From Axinella damicornis (Eukaryota; Porifera; Demospongiae; Axinellida; Axinellidae), in assembly GCA_963931865.1 (NCBI GenBank), contig OZ007515.1, forward strand, positions 2,508,511 through 2,572,510: a stretch of 64,000 nt of DNA. The letters are read 5' to 3'. A program made the position numbers and the translations under genes. A model generated the notes under the pieces. It searched no databases, was not told the origin of the DNA, and saw only the letters and a list, made by a program, of their open reading frames with translations. Shown here one piece after another: positions 1-25,700 of the stretch. Each line of letters begins with the position of its first letter. Within the stretch, counting starts at the first letter, position 1.

Positions 1-26
1 GCAGACAGCCTGGGAATGAGGCTATG
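1..26. repeat. right arm of a TAGYCTCG-type inverted-repeat element (cut by window edge)
   Basis: The first bases match the right arm of the long hairpin at 17953-18108, including GCAGACAGCCTGGGAATGAG followed by GCTA. The left arm would lie before the window. It belongs to the short inverted-repeat family found throughout this window. Confidence 0.7.
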
Positions 27-200
27 TGATAGGTGGTTTCACTGGTAAGTGTTTGTATGAATAAGTACGATCTACTGGTAAATTTGAACATGCTCACCAC
101 CTCAGGTCATGTGTAAACCTATCAGCAGAACCCTCAGGAAACAGGTTTTGTTTCACTTGCCTACCTCAGATAAAGCGAAAATTACTTTTCATGAGCTATA

Positions 201-440
201 TAAGGTAGGGCGGGGTAATTCGGGCCACGGGGTAATTCGGGCCACTTCAACTTCAGGTCAACGGTAACTAAAAACGGACAGACTTTAGGCAAACTTCTGG
301 CCGTGTATATCCAGGGACTCAACCTGCCTACAACTCACTAGAAGCAAGAATAAAAAGGATGCTTCTTTCCTGTTGCAACGTTGAAGTGGCCCGAATTACC
401 CCGTATTATACCGTGGCCCGAATTACCCCGCCCTACCTTA
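201..440. mobile_element. MITE-like element with terminal inverted repeats upstream of WDR25
   Basis: The sequence opens with TAAGGTAGGGCGGGGTAATT and closes with its reverse complement. Each arm also carries a second copy of GGGTAATTCGGGCCAC, so the arms are internally repeated. The element is about 240 bp, has no coding capacity and lies about 235 bp before the WDR25 start codon, so it may affect the promoter. Confidence 0.75.
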
Positions 441-675
441 CCAATTCTATGCTACTAGATATACCCACCTCTGTATCATGCTACTATATACTCACCTCTG
501 TAATATCCGAGGGTTCATATCACCGTTTGCATACAATGCATGTTTTTGACCATGCACGACTCCATTTGCAGGCAGCATGATGACAAAACCACGGTCCATG
601 TAGTCAGTTTGGAACCGCGGCGCGAAAAGGGTAAAGTTCACTAATTTATTTTATTCCTGTCTCTAGCCGCTAGTG

Positions 676-1661
676 ATGGAGGCACTTGCTGCGTACTGTG
701 GGAGCAGTGATTCCGAGGGTGAGGAAGGTACGCTAGACCCAGATCGCAGCAGTGGGACGTCGAAGAAATCATTTCCTTCTACCTGTGATGCAGAGAAAGA
801 CCGCTACGATTTGAAAAGCAGTAGCAAGGGGAGATCACAACCAAGCGTCCATCAATCCCATCTTCACGAGACCCCCGATCAGCCTCTGGACTTGAGTAAC
901 CTTAGGGGATATGTTTCGAAAAGAAAGCGCCACCTGGATGGCGGTCATGGTGTACAAACAGAGTCAAATGCAGCTGCTGTATCCACAGAATTACAAACCG
1001 TGTCCCAGTATTTCTCTCAACTTGCAAGCAGCTGCAAAAGAATGAAGCAAGGAACTAAAATCCCCAGAACCTGTTCAGGCACGTTCAGAGGACACTCCAG
1101 ACCTGTCCTAAGTTTAGAGTGGCATCCCAACGACTCACGCTTACTCTTGTCTGCATCCCTTGATGGGATGCTGAAACTGTGGGACGCTACTGAGCGAAAA
1201 TCATGTATTGCTACGTATGGTTTCCATGAAGGGGCAGTTCGTGATGTGGAGTGGGTGTCCAGTAATACTGCTGTCAGTGGTGGGTTTGATACCAATGCTG
1301 TGTACTCGGATATAGAGAGGGGTAGAACAGTTCTTGCTTTGAAGCACAAGGGATTTGTTACAGCAGTTAAGGTACACCCAGGAGACAGCAATGTGATCAT
1401 AACTGGTGACTCAAGGACAAACATCCAAACTTGGGACCTCCGCAGTGGTGAAAAGGTTGCCCAGTACATTGGAGCGGGAGGGAAGATCCTTGACATCGTG
1501 TTTTTGCAAAGTAAGAAACAGTTTGCAGCGTCATCAGACATTGTGAGGAAGAATGCGTCCAATCAGGCACTGAGCGTGTGGGATATATCTTCTACTGTCC
1601 TCGTATCAAACCAAGTCTACTTGGAGCCATTCACCTGCCCCTGCCTAAGGGTTCACCCTAC
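676..1661 (+). CDS. WDR25: WDR25, WD repeat protein (3' part lost in assembly gap)
   Basis: The first ATG of the frame is at 676; a GTG codon lies just before it. The N-terminus opens MEALAAYCGSSDSEGEE, the short start followed by acidic Ser/Asp/Glu residues typical of WDR25. A low-complexity stretch of about 130 residues follows. WD40 repeats then begin with GTFRGHSRPVLSLEWHP, and blades ending LKLWD, QTWDLRSG and LSVWDISS can be seen. About 328 codons are visible without an intron before a run of Ns. Human WDR25 is about 540 residues, so the last repeats are missing or inside the gap. WDR25 is related to the splicing factor CDC40/PRP17, but its own function is poorly known. Family assignment is firm; function is inferred from the fold only. 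Confidence 0.85.
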
Positions 1662-1861
1662 NNNNNNNNNNNNNNNNNNNNNNNNNNNNNNNNNNNNNNN
1701 NNNNNNNNNNNNNNNNNNNNNNNNNNNNNNNNNNNNNNNNNNNNNNNNNNNNNNNNNNNNNNNNNNNNNNNNNNNNNNNNNNNNNNNNNNNNNNNNNNNN
1801 NNNNNNNNNNNNNNNNNNNNNNNNNNNNNNNNNNNNNNNNNNNNNNNNNNNNNNNNNNNNN
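1662..1861. other. assembly gap (200 Ns)
   Basis: Exactly 200 undetermined bases interrupt WDR25. The round length suggests a scaffold gap of unknown true size. No convincing WD40 coding sequence resumes after it. Confidence 0.95.
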
Positions 1862-2323
1862 CTAGACCAGCAAACTTACGCTAACATAAAAATTGCTTGT
1901 GGGGGCGAGAATTAATATCCCAGACCTCTCTGTGAAGTGTGAGAATCAGACTTAGAAGTCTGCATTATTCATTTCCCACCCCTTTGGTCATATGTTGGTA
2001 GACTAGAGACACAAAAACACAACAATAGCCAAACAATAAACTCAGTCGAAATCAGAGAACTTGCCTCTCGGAGACCTTGACCTACTCCTACTTCTCCCCA
2101 TCTCGATTCCCCTGAGAAATGAGGTATGATACACACAACTCGGAATAAAGACTGCGTTTGCAATTTTTCTGATCATGCATCGTATTCGTATAATTAGAAT
2201 CTACGAGTTAACGCCTACTTCCGCTTTTTTGCCTGCAGCTGCAGAGCTACTAGAGCGCGAGCCAGGGCTGCTTTACCAGGCTTTTCACTGTAGTGTTCAG
2301 CTGGCCAGACAAACGACAGGAGG
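1862..2323. other. intergenic: WDR25 downstream / GPI upstream
   Basis: After the gap no continuing WD40 reading frame could be recognised. The stretch leads into the GPI first exon and presumably holds its promoter and 5' UTR, but no TATA box or other clear promoter element is visible. Confidence 0.5.
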
Positions 2324-17576
<15,253 letters not shown>

Positions 17577-17824
17577 TGTTGGTTGATAGTAAACGTTTTG
17601 TAATTGAGGAGCTGTCTTTTTATTCTGCATATTCTTTTGTAATGTAACAACTTATAGTGCTAACTTAGAGTAGTATCCGTGTGACTTGTATAAGTGATTG
17701 TGATGTACAAATAATTTCAGCCCAATAATTATGATTGATCATAGGAGGCATAATAAGGACCGTACATGGCAGCTGCTATGATTCATGAGCACGTTATGCA
17801 TGGCTTGTGATACACAGGACACTT

Positions 17825-17906
17825 TAGCCTTGTTCCCTGGCTCCTCATCTATACTTTGTGTTGCATATGTACTAATACAAAAGCTGGGGAGGATCCTGGG
17901 AACAAG
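17825..17906. repeat. weak TAGYCTCG-type element
   Basis: Left end TAGCCTTGTTCCCTGGCTCC and right end GGATCCTGGGAACAAG are imperfect inverted repeats. Confidence 0.5.
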
Positions 17907-17952
17907 TCCATCATTGTCCTGCAGTATAATTAATGCTCTAGCTGCGTTTGCA

Positions 17953-18108
17953 TAGTCTCGTTCCCAGGCTGTCTGCTGCTTTGTTTTTAGTCGCATACGT
18001 GACCTTTGAACCCCTGTCAGATAAGCTTCTGCCAGCTTATCTGATGGGGGTTCAAAGGTCACATACGCGACTAAAAACAAAGTGGCAGACAGCCTGGGAA
18101 TGAGGCTA
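17953..18108. repeat. long TAGYCTCG-type hairpin, about 156 bp
   Basis: The two arms of about 70 bases pair almost completely, including TCGCATACGTGACCTTTGAA and its complement, around GCTTCTGCCAGC. The right arm matches bases 1-26 of the window, so at least two copies of this long subtype exist. Confidence 0.85.
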
Positions 18109-18984
18109 GCGTTTGCACTTTCTGTTCACCTGCTCAAGTCTGTTGTTAGTTTCTAGCATCAACACACTACAGCTACATTATAACTGTTGTGCACAACTTG
18201 TATAGCTTCAATATTGCCCATGGAGTTGCATGGAACATAATGATCGTGACAGAAAAGTACAATATATGTTTGAGTGTATAGAAACTTGCTGATGTTACCA
18301 TGGAGATTTGATGATTGATTGTACCCTCTCCTTGGTATCATGTACCACTAAGGAATTTGTGTGTATAAAACTCTAGTCCAAACAAGTGACCGGGTTGCAG
18401 TTTGCATGACTGTGTTCACCTTGGGGGGTTGTTGCTAGCCATGGAGTCTGGTCGGGAAGTACGTGATCTTGAACCATCTGGAGAAACAAGAAGGAACACA
18501 TTCAGCACTTGCATGCCCAGTAGCTATATCCCATTCACACACATGCCCAACACCTATCCTTCAACAGGATGTAGGCACCAGATTATACATTACTGATACG
18601 CTCCCCCTCCTTTCCTTCATTCTACAGGCAAGGGAGACGGGACTTGAGATCTAGAGCATCACACATGCACCCAATAAACATAGAGCGGCTGCATTGATGT
18701 CACAAATTCACGTGACTAAGTACTTTGTGAGGCAAAGAACAAGTTCAATGTACTCCAGGTCACATAGCTGCTCAATCTCATCACCATGGTAACTGTGCTA
18801 CAGCGACAGTTAGCACAGCATAGTACTTGGTAAGTTCCAAGCTGCTTGCATTTCTAAGATCACTGTAGCTATTACTAGTCTCTTGCCCTGCAGTCTAGAA
18901 CGGAATATAATGGAGGACTGTTCGGTTGTTTTACGGCCAGTGATGTCAAATGTAGTTGGCCACGAACTGCTCTGGCAACATGCA

Positions 18985-19857
18985 CTAACCTGAGTACAGT
19001 CCTGAGTTTCTGCTGAGGGTCATGTGCGTGTGAAGGGGTGCAAGCCGGGGCAGGGAGAGGTTAGGCCCCCGAGTGTGTCCTTCACGGCGGGTAACCGGTT
19101 GTGGCGGTCGAGCAGTAGGAGTCGAGGAATGAGTATGGTCTCGAGCACTAACCCTCACTGCATTACCTGTCACACTTATGGCAGGCAGATGGGTTAGCAC
19201 AGTTGCCTTCCGGTGACATGAGAGCAGAGTGATTGCATTTCTTAACTCTGCTATTTCACTATTCTGATCATGAACCTTCTCTTCCAGCTTCTTCTGCTCC
19301 CTACGCAGCATTCGGATGCAATCAGTCCACTCTCGTCTCAGAATCTCCATCCTCCGCTGCATGTCTTCTCTCAAAGCTGGGATACAATCGTGATCTTTGA
19401 GCGAAAACGCTGGTATGCTGAGCTGACATGTTGGACAAGCAATCTTTCGATAGTCACAATGTTCCAGGTGGCCGGGGAGTGCTGATCGAGCCACAATCTC
19501 ACTGCAGGGACTGTGTGGGCATGTGACACTCACAAAAGGACAATCATCGTAATGGTAGTCTAGTTGCTCGAGATTGACCACAGCGTCACATCCAATGAGG
19601 CAGTTCTGGCATCGCAGTCGGAGGCGGTTCAGTTTGTTCCTCCACACACGGTGCAGAGCTACAAGGTCGTTAACAGAGAGGGGGCACCGGCAGGAGGGAC
19701 AGGAGTCGTGTTCGTGGAGCCACCTGGTGATGCAGACATGACAGAAGGCATGCTGGCAGATAAGCGTCTCTTTGGGGTCCTCAAGAACCTCCTGACAAAT
19801 GCAGCAGATACAATCCTCAGGTACCTTGTCTACAAACAGGCCAACGTCGATCCCCAT
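18985..19857 (-). CDS. RING / TRAF-type zinc finger E3 ubiquitin ligase, RNF151/NRDP1-like
   Basis: This is a single-exon frame of 290 residues with its ATG at 19857. The start MGIDVGLFVDKVPED matches the characteristic opening of RNF41/NRDP1 and RNF151. A C3HC4 RING spans residues 18-56 (CCIC ... CQHAFCHVC ... CPSC). TRAF-type zinc-finger Cys/His pairs follow at about 83-158, then a predicted coiled coil at about 160-212 (REWTDCIRMLRREQKKLEEK). The C-terminal 70 residues are basic and Ser/Thr/Pro-rich. There is no USP8-binding domain as in NRDP1, so RNF151 is the closer architecture. It is expected to transfer ubiquitin from an E2 through the RING; its substrate is unknown. The absence of introns may indicate an old retrocopy. 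Confidence 0.85.
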   Translation of the reverse strand: MGIDVGLFVDKVPEDCICCICQEVLEDPKETLICQHAFCHVCITRWLHEHDSCPSCRCPLSVNDLVALHRVWRNKLNRLRLRCQNCLIGCDAVVNLEQLDYHYDDCPFVSVTCPHSPCSEIVARSALPGHLEHCDYRKIACPTCQLSIPAFSLKDHDCIPALREDMQRRMEILRREWTDCIRMLRREQKKLEEKVHDQNSEIAELRNAITLLSCHRKATVLTHLPAISVTGNAVRVSARDHTHSSTPTARPPQPVTRREGHTRGPNLSLPRLAPLHTHMTLSRNSGLYSG

Positions 19858-19927
19858 TATTACACAGTCATGGTCTAGGAGATGATCATGATGATGTCCA
19901 CGTTGTTTATCTCATCCACCCAGAAAC

Positions 19928-19962
19928 TAGCCTCGTTCCTAAGCCGCATGGGAACGAGGCTA
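19928..19962. repeat. minimal TAGYCTCG hairpin upstream of the RING gene
   Basis: TAGCCTCGTTCCTAAGCC is followed by GCATGGGAACGAGGCTA. It lies about 70 bases upstream of the E3 ligase start codon. Confidence 0.7.
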
Positions 19963-20009
19963 CCCGGAATAAGCGCACTCCGCACTGCGGAGTCCGCAGC
20001 GCTACACTG

Positions 20010-20375
20010 CAGCGCAAGGCGCCTACAACCATCAAGGCTGGTCGTGTTGTACATGGCACAAAGTCAGGTCCGGTGTTGTATCTTAATGCTGAACAAGAGG
20101 CTGATTTGGCAGTGTATCTCGTGCTAAGCTTGGGTATGGGAATGGGAAAACGAGACGTGGAAGTAAACGATGCAGAAGGTCGCGTCGCTATTATATCCCG
20201 GAAACTATCTAAATACCCGTTTTGGGGGTTGGACAGTCTTGTAAAAGAAAGATTGATCTTCAACCTGGTGCGCGCGTGGAAGTTCCATCTCTCTGTACGA
20301 CGATCGGTGAGTGAGCTACGTAGCCAGAAACAACTTTCGGCCGATAATTGGCGGACTACGCTATCAGCCAACTGA
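20010..20375 (+). mobile_element. fragment of a pogo/Tigger-like transposase (helix-turn-helix part)
   Basis: The open frame reads KSGPVLYLNAEQEADLAVYL followed by a Gly-rich helix and KRDVE. This resembles the CENP-B/pogo-type segment in which Gly-Pro-x-x-x-Leu-x-x-x-x-Glu-x-x-Leu precedes the DDE domain. No DDE catalytic domain follows, because an inverted-repeat element begins at 20389. It may be a remnant of a transposase or of a transposon-derived gene. Confidence 0.45.
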
Positions 20376-20388
20376 CATCTGGTGGATC

Positions 20389-20832
20389 AGTGTTGGTGAG
20401 TGGACTTTGTGGCCATCCCACTTTTCTCTGAAAATACACATTCAAAGCTGCAATGCAGTAGCAATGTTCAAGGTCACAGATACCCCATAAATGACATCTG
20501 AAATGCATTTTGCAAATTTCAAACAAAGTAGCAGCTTGCAACATCACAGCAGTTACAATATTGTGGACAGATTGGCCAGAAGAGCCCACTCTCTAGATCT
20601 GGGTGGTCATCAACAGTTGCGCGCATGCATTGAAAACTGGATTCTGAATGTTGGCCCAATTGTACCACCGTCAGAATCAAGCTGCTACTTCGTTTGAAAT
20701 TTGCAAAATGCATTTCAGATGTCATTTATGGCCTGGGGTATCTGTGACCTCGAACACTGCTACTGCATTGCAGCTTTGAATGTGTATTTTCAGAGGAAAG
20801 TGGGATGGCCACAAAGTCCACTCACCAGTGTT
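20389..20832. mobile_element. foldback element with arms of about 145 bp
   Basis: The segment from GTGTTGGTGAGTGGACTTTG to AGCAGCTTG (20389-20540) recurs inverted at 20680-20832. The shared sequence includes AAGCTGCAATGCAGTAGCA and AAATGCATTTTGCAAATTTC. The loop of about 140 bp has no coding potential. The arms are about 95% alike, so the element is fairly young. Confidence 0.85.
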
Positions 20833-20893
20833 ACACTGGGGACATGCCATTATGGCAGCCATTCACTAAGTATAGATCATTTCCCTGACATCG

Positions 20894-21041
20894 GGATATA
20901 AGACCCGTTACATCCTTTGGGAAAGGCCAGTGCTTTCATTACGAGGCACTTCCAAGGCGTAAGCGCTGGCCTTTCCCAAGAGATGTAACAGCTCGTTCCC
21001 AGACCCCCCTCGGGGTCTGGGAACGAGACTAGTCTTATATC
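20894..21041. repeat. nested inverted repeats
   Basis: An outer hairpin (GGATATAAGAC ... GTCTTATATCC) contains an inner one (ACATCCTTTGGGAAAGGCCA against TGGCCTTTCCCAAGAGATGT). A TAGYCTCG hairpin (20991-21033) sits inside the right outer arm and appears to have inserted there. Confidence 0.7.
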
Positions 21042-21355
21042 CCGCTGGCCAAGGATACTTATACTATGCTTAGGCTATTCTGAGGTGAGTACACTGCGTA
21101 GACATAGATACTATGGTGTAGCTAGGCAGTGCTAGGCACTCACCGATCAGTGACAGAGGCATCCGTGATACTTGACTGATGGACGTCTGGGCACGAGATT
21201 ATGACAGCAGTGAATTTGTAGCACTGGCGCTGCCTTTGATCTGCCCACATAGTATCGTCAAGTTGACACGTATTGTGCATTTATATAGCAAAATGGAATA
21301 GAGTAATAATTAATGATTTATTGACTACTTCACCCCAGTAATAGGGACTGAAACA

Positions 21356-22789
21356 ATGAAGAGAAGAACTGTCTTGTATCTTGCTGCTGCAGTAACTGCA
21401 CTTGGTGTTTATCTTCTAGTGGGTTCACTGATCAAAACTGAAACAGCAGCTCAGGCAACAGTTGTACAGGGAAAGTATGCAGCTGCTCAGGCAACAGTTG
21501 TACAGGGAAAGTATGCAGCTGCTCAGGCAACAGTTGTACAGGGAACGTATGCAGCTGCTCAGGCAACAGTTGTACAGGGAACGTATGCAGCAGCTCAAGC
21601 AACAGTTGTACAGGGAAAGTATGCAGCAACTTGGCCAACAATTATTGTCAATGAAAATCCCCTCCACATACTCAAAGAGAGACTCCTGCAGATTCTACCA
21701 ATTACATGCCACCCTGGTCACGAAGGATTGTTTCCGAGGAAGTATGATAAACTGCTACAGGCTTTAGCTGAATATGCTGTTTTTCACAATAGGTCTGGAC
21801 ATGAGGCCCATCCACTCATATACAGGTGTGACCAAGCTGATGGTGAATGTGGAGGGTTGGTAGATAGATTAAGAGGAATAGTGTACACATTGCTACTTGC
21901 TGTGTTCAGTAGAAGGAGGTTGCTGCTGCACTGGGGAATGCCCCGTGGAGAACACGTCTACCTGAAGCCCAACCTCATCAACTGGGTCCCTGAGAAGTCT
22001 GACACTGAAAATATGAGTGTCTTTACAGTGATGAGTGTTGTAAGTTCCAATTTAGATTCAGCAATAAAGACTATCGGTATGACTACTTCAGTGAACGTTG
22101 CACTCCATATAAATCTTGAACTTGAATTAATTAAAGCATCGAAATTTAAGCCTCAGTGGCTAATTAACGGACTCAAGAGGACAGGGTTGGATGTTCTCAC
22201 TAATTCAGAGATTAATGCAATATTTGGAATTGCATTTAGATACTTGTTTGGATTCACAAGTGACGTTGTCCGTGAAGTGAACAAGGCCAAGTTTCTGTTG
22301 GGACTGGATACAAAGTATGTTGCAGTCCATATTAGGACTGGCTTGATAGAAAAAGATTATGGTCACGAGAAGTGTGTTCGCAAGAGAGAGCAATGGGAAC
22401 GGATGTTGCAGTGTGCAGCCAGTGTTGCTAATAGTAATACGGGCTTGAACAGTTCAATCTTCCTGCCTACTGACTCTAACCTGGTCAAAAAGCTGGCAAG
22501 AAAGACCTATGGTGTCAGATATAGGACATTGGATGTTGTGTTGACTCATGTGGATAAGATAGACAAAAACGGCGGTCCCAATGAAGCTGAAAATAAAGGA
22601 CTGCTGGGTATGTGGGTGGATTTCCTCCTGTTGGCTCAGTCGTACATCCAAGTGAGATCTGGTGGCGACTGGATTCGGGGCAGTGGGTTTGATCTAGGTG
22701 CAGGCCATTTGTGTGGTCTTCCAAGGAGTCAAACATTCAACGGCTTGAAAAACTGTGCCAAAGAATTGAAGTCCACCAACGATAGCTAG
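21356..22789 (+). CDS. type II membrane fucosyltransferase-like glycosyltransferase with tandem-repeat stem
   Basis: This is one exon of 477 residues starting at ATG 21356. Residues 6-25 form a signal anchor after a basic tip (MKRR), the usual Golgi type II layout. Residues 31-91 are five near-perfect 12-residue repeats (AAQATVVQGKYA), replacing the normal variable stem. The catalytic part starts near residue 95. It has GECGGLVDRLRG at 164-175, like the nucleotide-sugar fold entry of fucosyltransferases that use Gly-x-Gly-x-x-x-Arg. It also has VAVHIRTG at 322-329, the His-x-Arg-x-Gly motif shared by alpha-1,2, alpha-1,6 and protein O-fucosyltransferases, and a closing VDFLLLAQSYIQVRSGG. Family-level assignment is moderate; donor, acceptor and linkage cannot be read from sequence. 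Confidence 0.65.
   Translation: MKRRTVLYLAAAVTALGVYLLVGSLIKTETAAQATVVQGKYAAAQATVVQGKYAAAQATVVQGTYAAAQATVVQGTYAAAQATVVQGKYAATWPTIIVNENPLHILKERLLQILPITCHPGHEGLFPRKYDKLLQALAEYAVFHNRSGHEAHPLIYRCDQADGECGGLVDRLRGIVYTLLLAVFSRRRLLLHWGMPRGEHVYLKPNLINWVPEKSDTENMSVFTVMSVVSSNLDSAIKTIGMTTSVNVALHINLELELIKASKFKPQWLINGLKRTGLDVLTNSEINAIFGIAFRYLFGFTSDVVREVNKAKFLLGLDTKYVAVHIRTGLIEKDYGHEKCVRKREQWERMLQCAASVANSNTGLNSSIFLPTDSNLVKKLARKTYGVRYRTLDVVLTHVDKIDKNGGPNEAENKGLLGMWVDFLLLAQSYIQVRSGGDWIRGSGFDLGAGHLCGLPRSQTFNGLKNCAKELKSTNDS
21442..21628 (+). repeat. 36-bp coding tandem repeat, five copies
   Basis: GCAACAGTTGTACAGGGAA recurs every 36 bases and keeps the reading frame. Codon variants (AAG/ACG, GCT/GCA) group the copies as two, two and one. 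It encodes the stem of the fucosyltransferase-like protein. Confidence 0.95.
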
Positions 22790-25700
22790 TTGTGACATTA
22801 CTTAACATTATACCGGTAGATCAGTATGTGTGGTTTCAATTATTTGAATCATTTCATGGCTGGCATGTGACCAATACCTACGCTTGTGTACCTTCTAGAA
22901 TGAAGTGTGGGGAATATGCATTTTGCAGAGATATCAAAATCCAATCAGTTAAATCGATTTAACTGATTGGATTTTGATTTGGAACATCTCAACAACAGGA
23001 AATTATATATACTCGTTGGCCGGAAGTAAAATCTCATTAGCGTGTATACAAGCAGCTGCATGTTATTTCAGCCATTGTGAAGTGCACAGCGACATTTTTT
23101 TCCCGGGAACAAAAAAAGCACTCTATGATGTCACGAATTGTAAGCTATGGGACAGCAGCGAAACTTCAAATGGTACTGGTACTCTCGTGTGACACCTATG
23201 TGTGTGAACTACACCTATGTGTGGAACTAAGTGGCGATTTGTGCTGCATGAGAGTTATTTATGATTGTGTTTAACGATTAGGACCTCTAATTTGCTGTAT
23301 TCAATTAGGTAGGTACCTGTTGATTATGGTTTCCTTTTGTGGAATATAGTTTGCTAGGCAGAAGAGTACAAAAGTCAAAAGCAGATCAAGTTCTTGTTTC
23401 TTGTCTTGGTGTGTTCTATCTGGGCATCTATTGGTCATATGTGAGTCTAATTAAGTATTGGTTATTTGCGACCATCAACCTCGGACCTTTACCTAAATTA
23501 GACCATTGCAGAGCAGAGTCTATCACATCTCGTTACTTCATATAGAGTATAATTATGTCGAGTATTGAGTGAAGTAAGTAATCCAGCAGCATTTGCAACT
23601 AACATGTTGGGTGCAACTAAGTTAGCCCTCCAGACACAACTGACCCATAATGTTAGGCCGTGATGCGTTCAGAATTTATACAATCATGTATGTGGAAGGG
23701 TCAAAGTGTCCAGGTAGTCACACCTCTGCAGGAAGTGTCTTTCAAGAAGTAGGCGGGTCTGAATAGGTTCGAGTCTAGTCTCATTCCCAGACCCTCAATA
23801 CTAGACTATAGTTCGAGTCAGGCAGTGACTTTCACCTTGGCGGCATGAATGTAGTTTAATAATACTGTTTTATTGCATGGTATACGTGGGTACCCGTAAC
23901 CTTATTCTCCCTCATGCACTGTTCCTCCGCTTCCAGGAATTACTAGTTAGCTATACTAGGTTTTGTTACGTGATTGTAAGACTATAAACTGTGAACAGCG
24001 ATTGCATTGTTTACCATTGAAGTATGGCCTGCCAAGTGCTGAAGTGTAGCTAGCTTATCTACTTATGAGGAAATCCGACCTGACTGGCAAACAAAGGTGT
24101 GGCTAATCAAGCTATGAGTATACCTTGGTTTCTGGGTAAATGAACACTGGAATACTGAGCCAGTTATAATCATATTGTAACTATAGATCGGATTGGTCAG
24201 TGAGAGCATGAAGATCAACTAGTGGTGACTTCATTATTATAACCACCCCCAATAAAAATAAAAGCATAAAACTCAGTTTATGCCTGACCTTGAGAACCAG
24301 GAAACTCCGAAAGGTAGGTTTGAAAGCTTTTTATGGCATGCCAATTACTATAATGGAGGATGGACAAAGACAACACAGTGCACGTGTACGTGATCCTCTT
24401 GGTCTCTGTCTTATGATGAATGCAATGTACATTCAACTAATTACACTTGCATGGGCCTGCATGCATCTTCTGCAGGATGTGTGTTGGCCATGCATGAGAC
24501 CTTAAAGTTAGAAGCCTATAGCTATTTTCAGAACCAAAGATACCACATCCTTGGACAAGTATCCAGTGTAATGAAGAGTGAGCCAAATTATTAAGTTAAA
24601 GTGCCAATTTGTGGCAGATTGATGGTAGAGATCCATAGTTCCTAGCCTGACCAGACTCCACGGCTAGCATGGGCTGTTATACACAGCCTTAACAGTGCTG
24701 ACAAGTTTTCCCAGTGTGAAAGCTTATGTTGCATGAGTTTAAAGACAGCTGCATGTGTGTGCTGTGGGAGGTCTTGAACCTTAGTAATCTGATTCAGCCA
24801 TGCTCATTTATGCTTGCAACTCGAGTAGGAAGTATAGATAGTCAAAATGACCAACTTGTTTTGCAGTGGCTGCATGCATGTAACTGGAAACATCTCCACT
24901 TTCTGAATCATTGACAGCGCTAGCTACGTATACAACGGAGATGACCAATGATGTCTGTTTTTGCGCCAAATTTGCGGTGACGTACACGTACGTACGTATT
25001 GCTATTATTATGTTGAGTGCATACCAACAGGAGGTGCAGAAAGGGGGGATACTTTATGAACCTTTTATTTTAGTGCTACTGCTACGTTTCATGTTAGAGT
25101 TTCTGGCTTAATTAGCTTTGATAAAAGAATTATAGAGACTTGATATAAATGCCGGATCTGTTGTTTTGACAATCGCATTTGTTGTCTGAATTGTCATCAA
25201 CAATTGGATTCCCTTTATGAAAACTGCATTTGACACTAAAGCACAGTTTCCAGCCCTTGTATATAGGGTACATCAACAGATGTGTTTGCTACAAAAGGCT
25301 GGTGAGTTCGCTTAGACTAAGGATAGTACTAGTGCTATACAGAGATTGTTCCATTTTTCATTAGTTCTCTCAACCCTTGTATAATAAGCAACCTCAGTTG
25401 TTAATTCAGTACTCCGGTCTCAAGGGACCATTCAAGGGAACCATCTCATAACTCAGACGACAAGGCAATAGTTCAAACAACAAAACGTTTGGATCAATGT
25501 ATAATAGTCGAACGATAGTTTTGGAGCTTCTCATGCAACCACAGCACATTAAATTCGTATTCATGTTCATAATATTCAGTAGTTATGGTGAACCACACAT
25601 GCATGGGTACCAGTGGTTATAGTGACTGATTGGTCTAAGAGCCAGCCACCATCTCAGCACTCTTCATATTTTGTAAGCTGTGCATCGACTGGGGAGGCAT

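Larger units (their letters stand above)
17577..18984. other. intergenic between GPI and the RING gene
   Basis: No gene was recognised. The stretch holds two inverted-repeat elements (17825-17906, weak; 17953-18108, strong). Several open frames between 18400 and 18660 resemble no known family. No clear polyadenylation signal for GPI is visible close to its stop codon. Confidence 0.5.

Noticed and set aside
2293..2323. GPI start at the GTG of 2293
   Set aside because: The frame opens at a GTG codon, and no ATG lies between the upstream stop at 2251 and 2407. A non-ATG start is unlikely in an animal gene of this kind.
18402..18660. Small gene starting at the ATG near 18440
   Set aside because: There is no family match and no convincing splice structure to the following open stretch.
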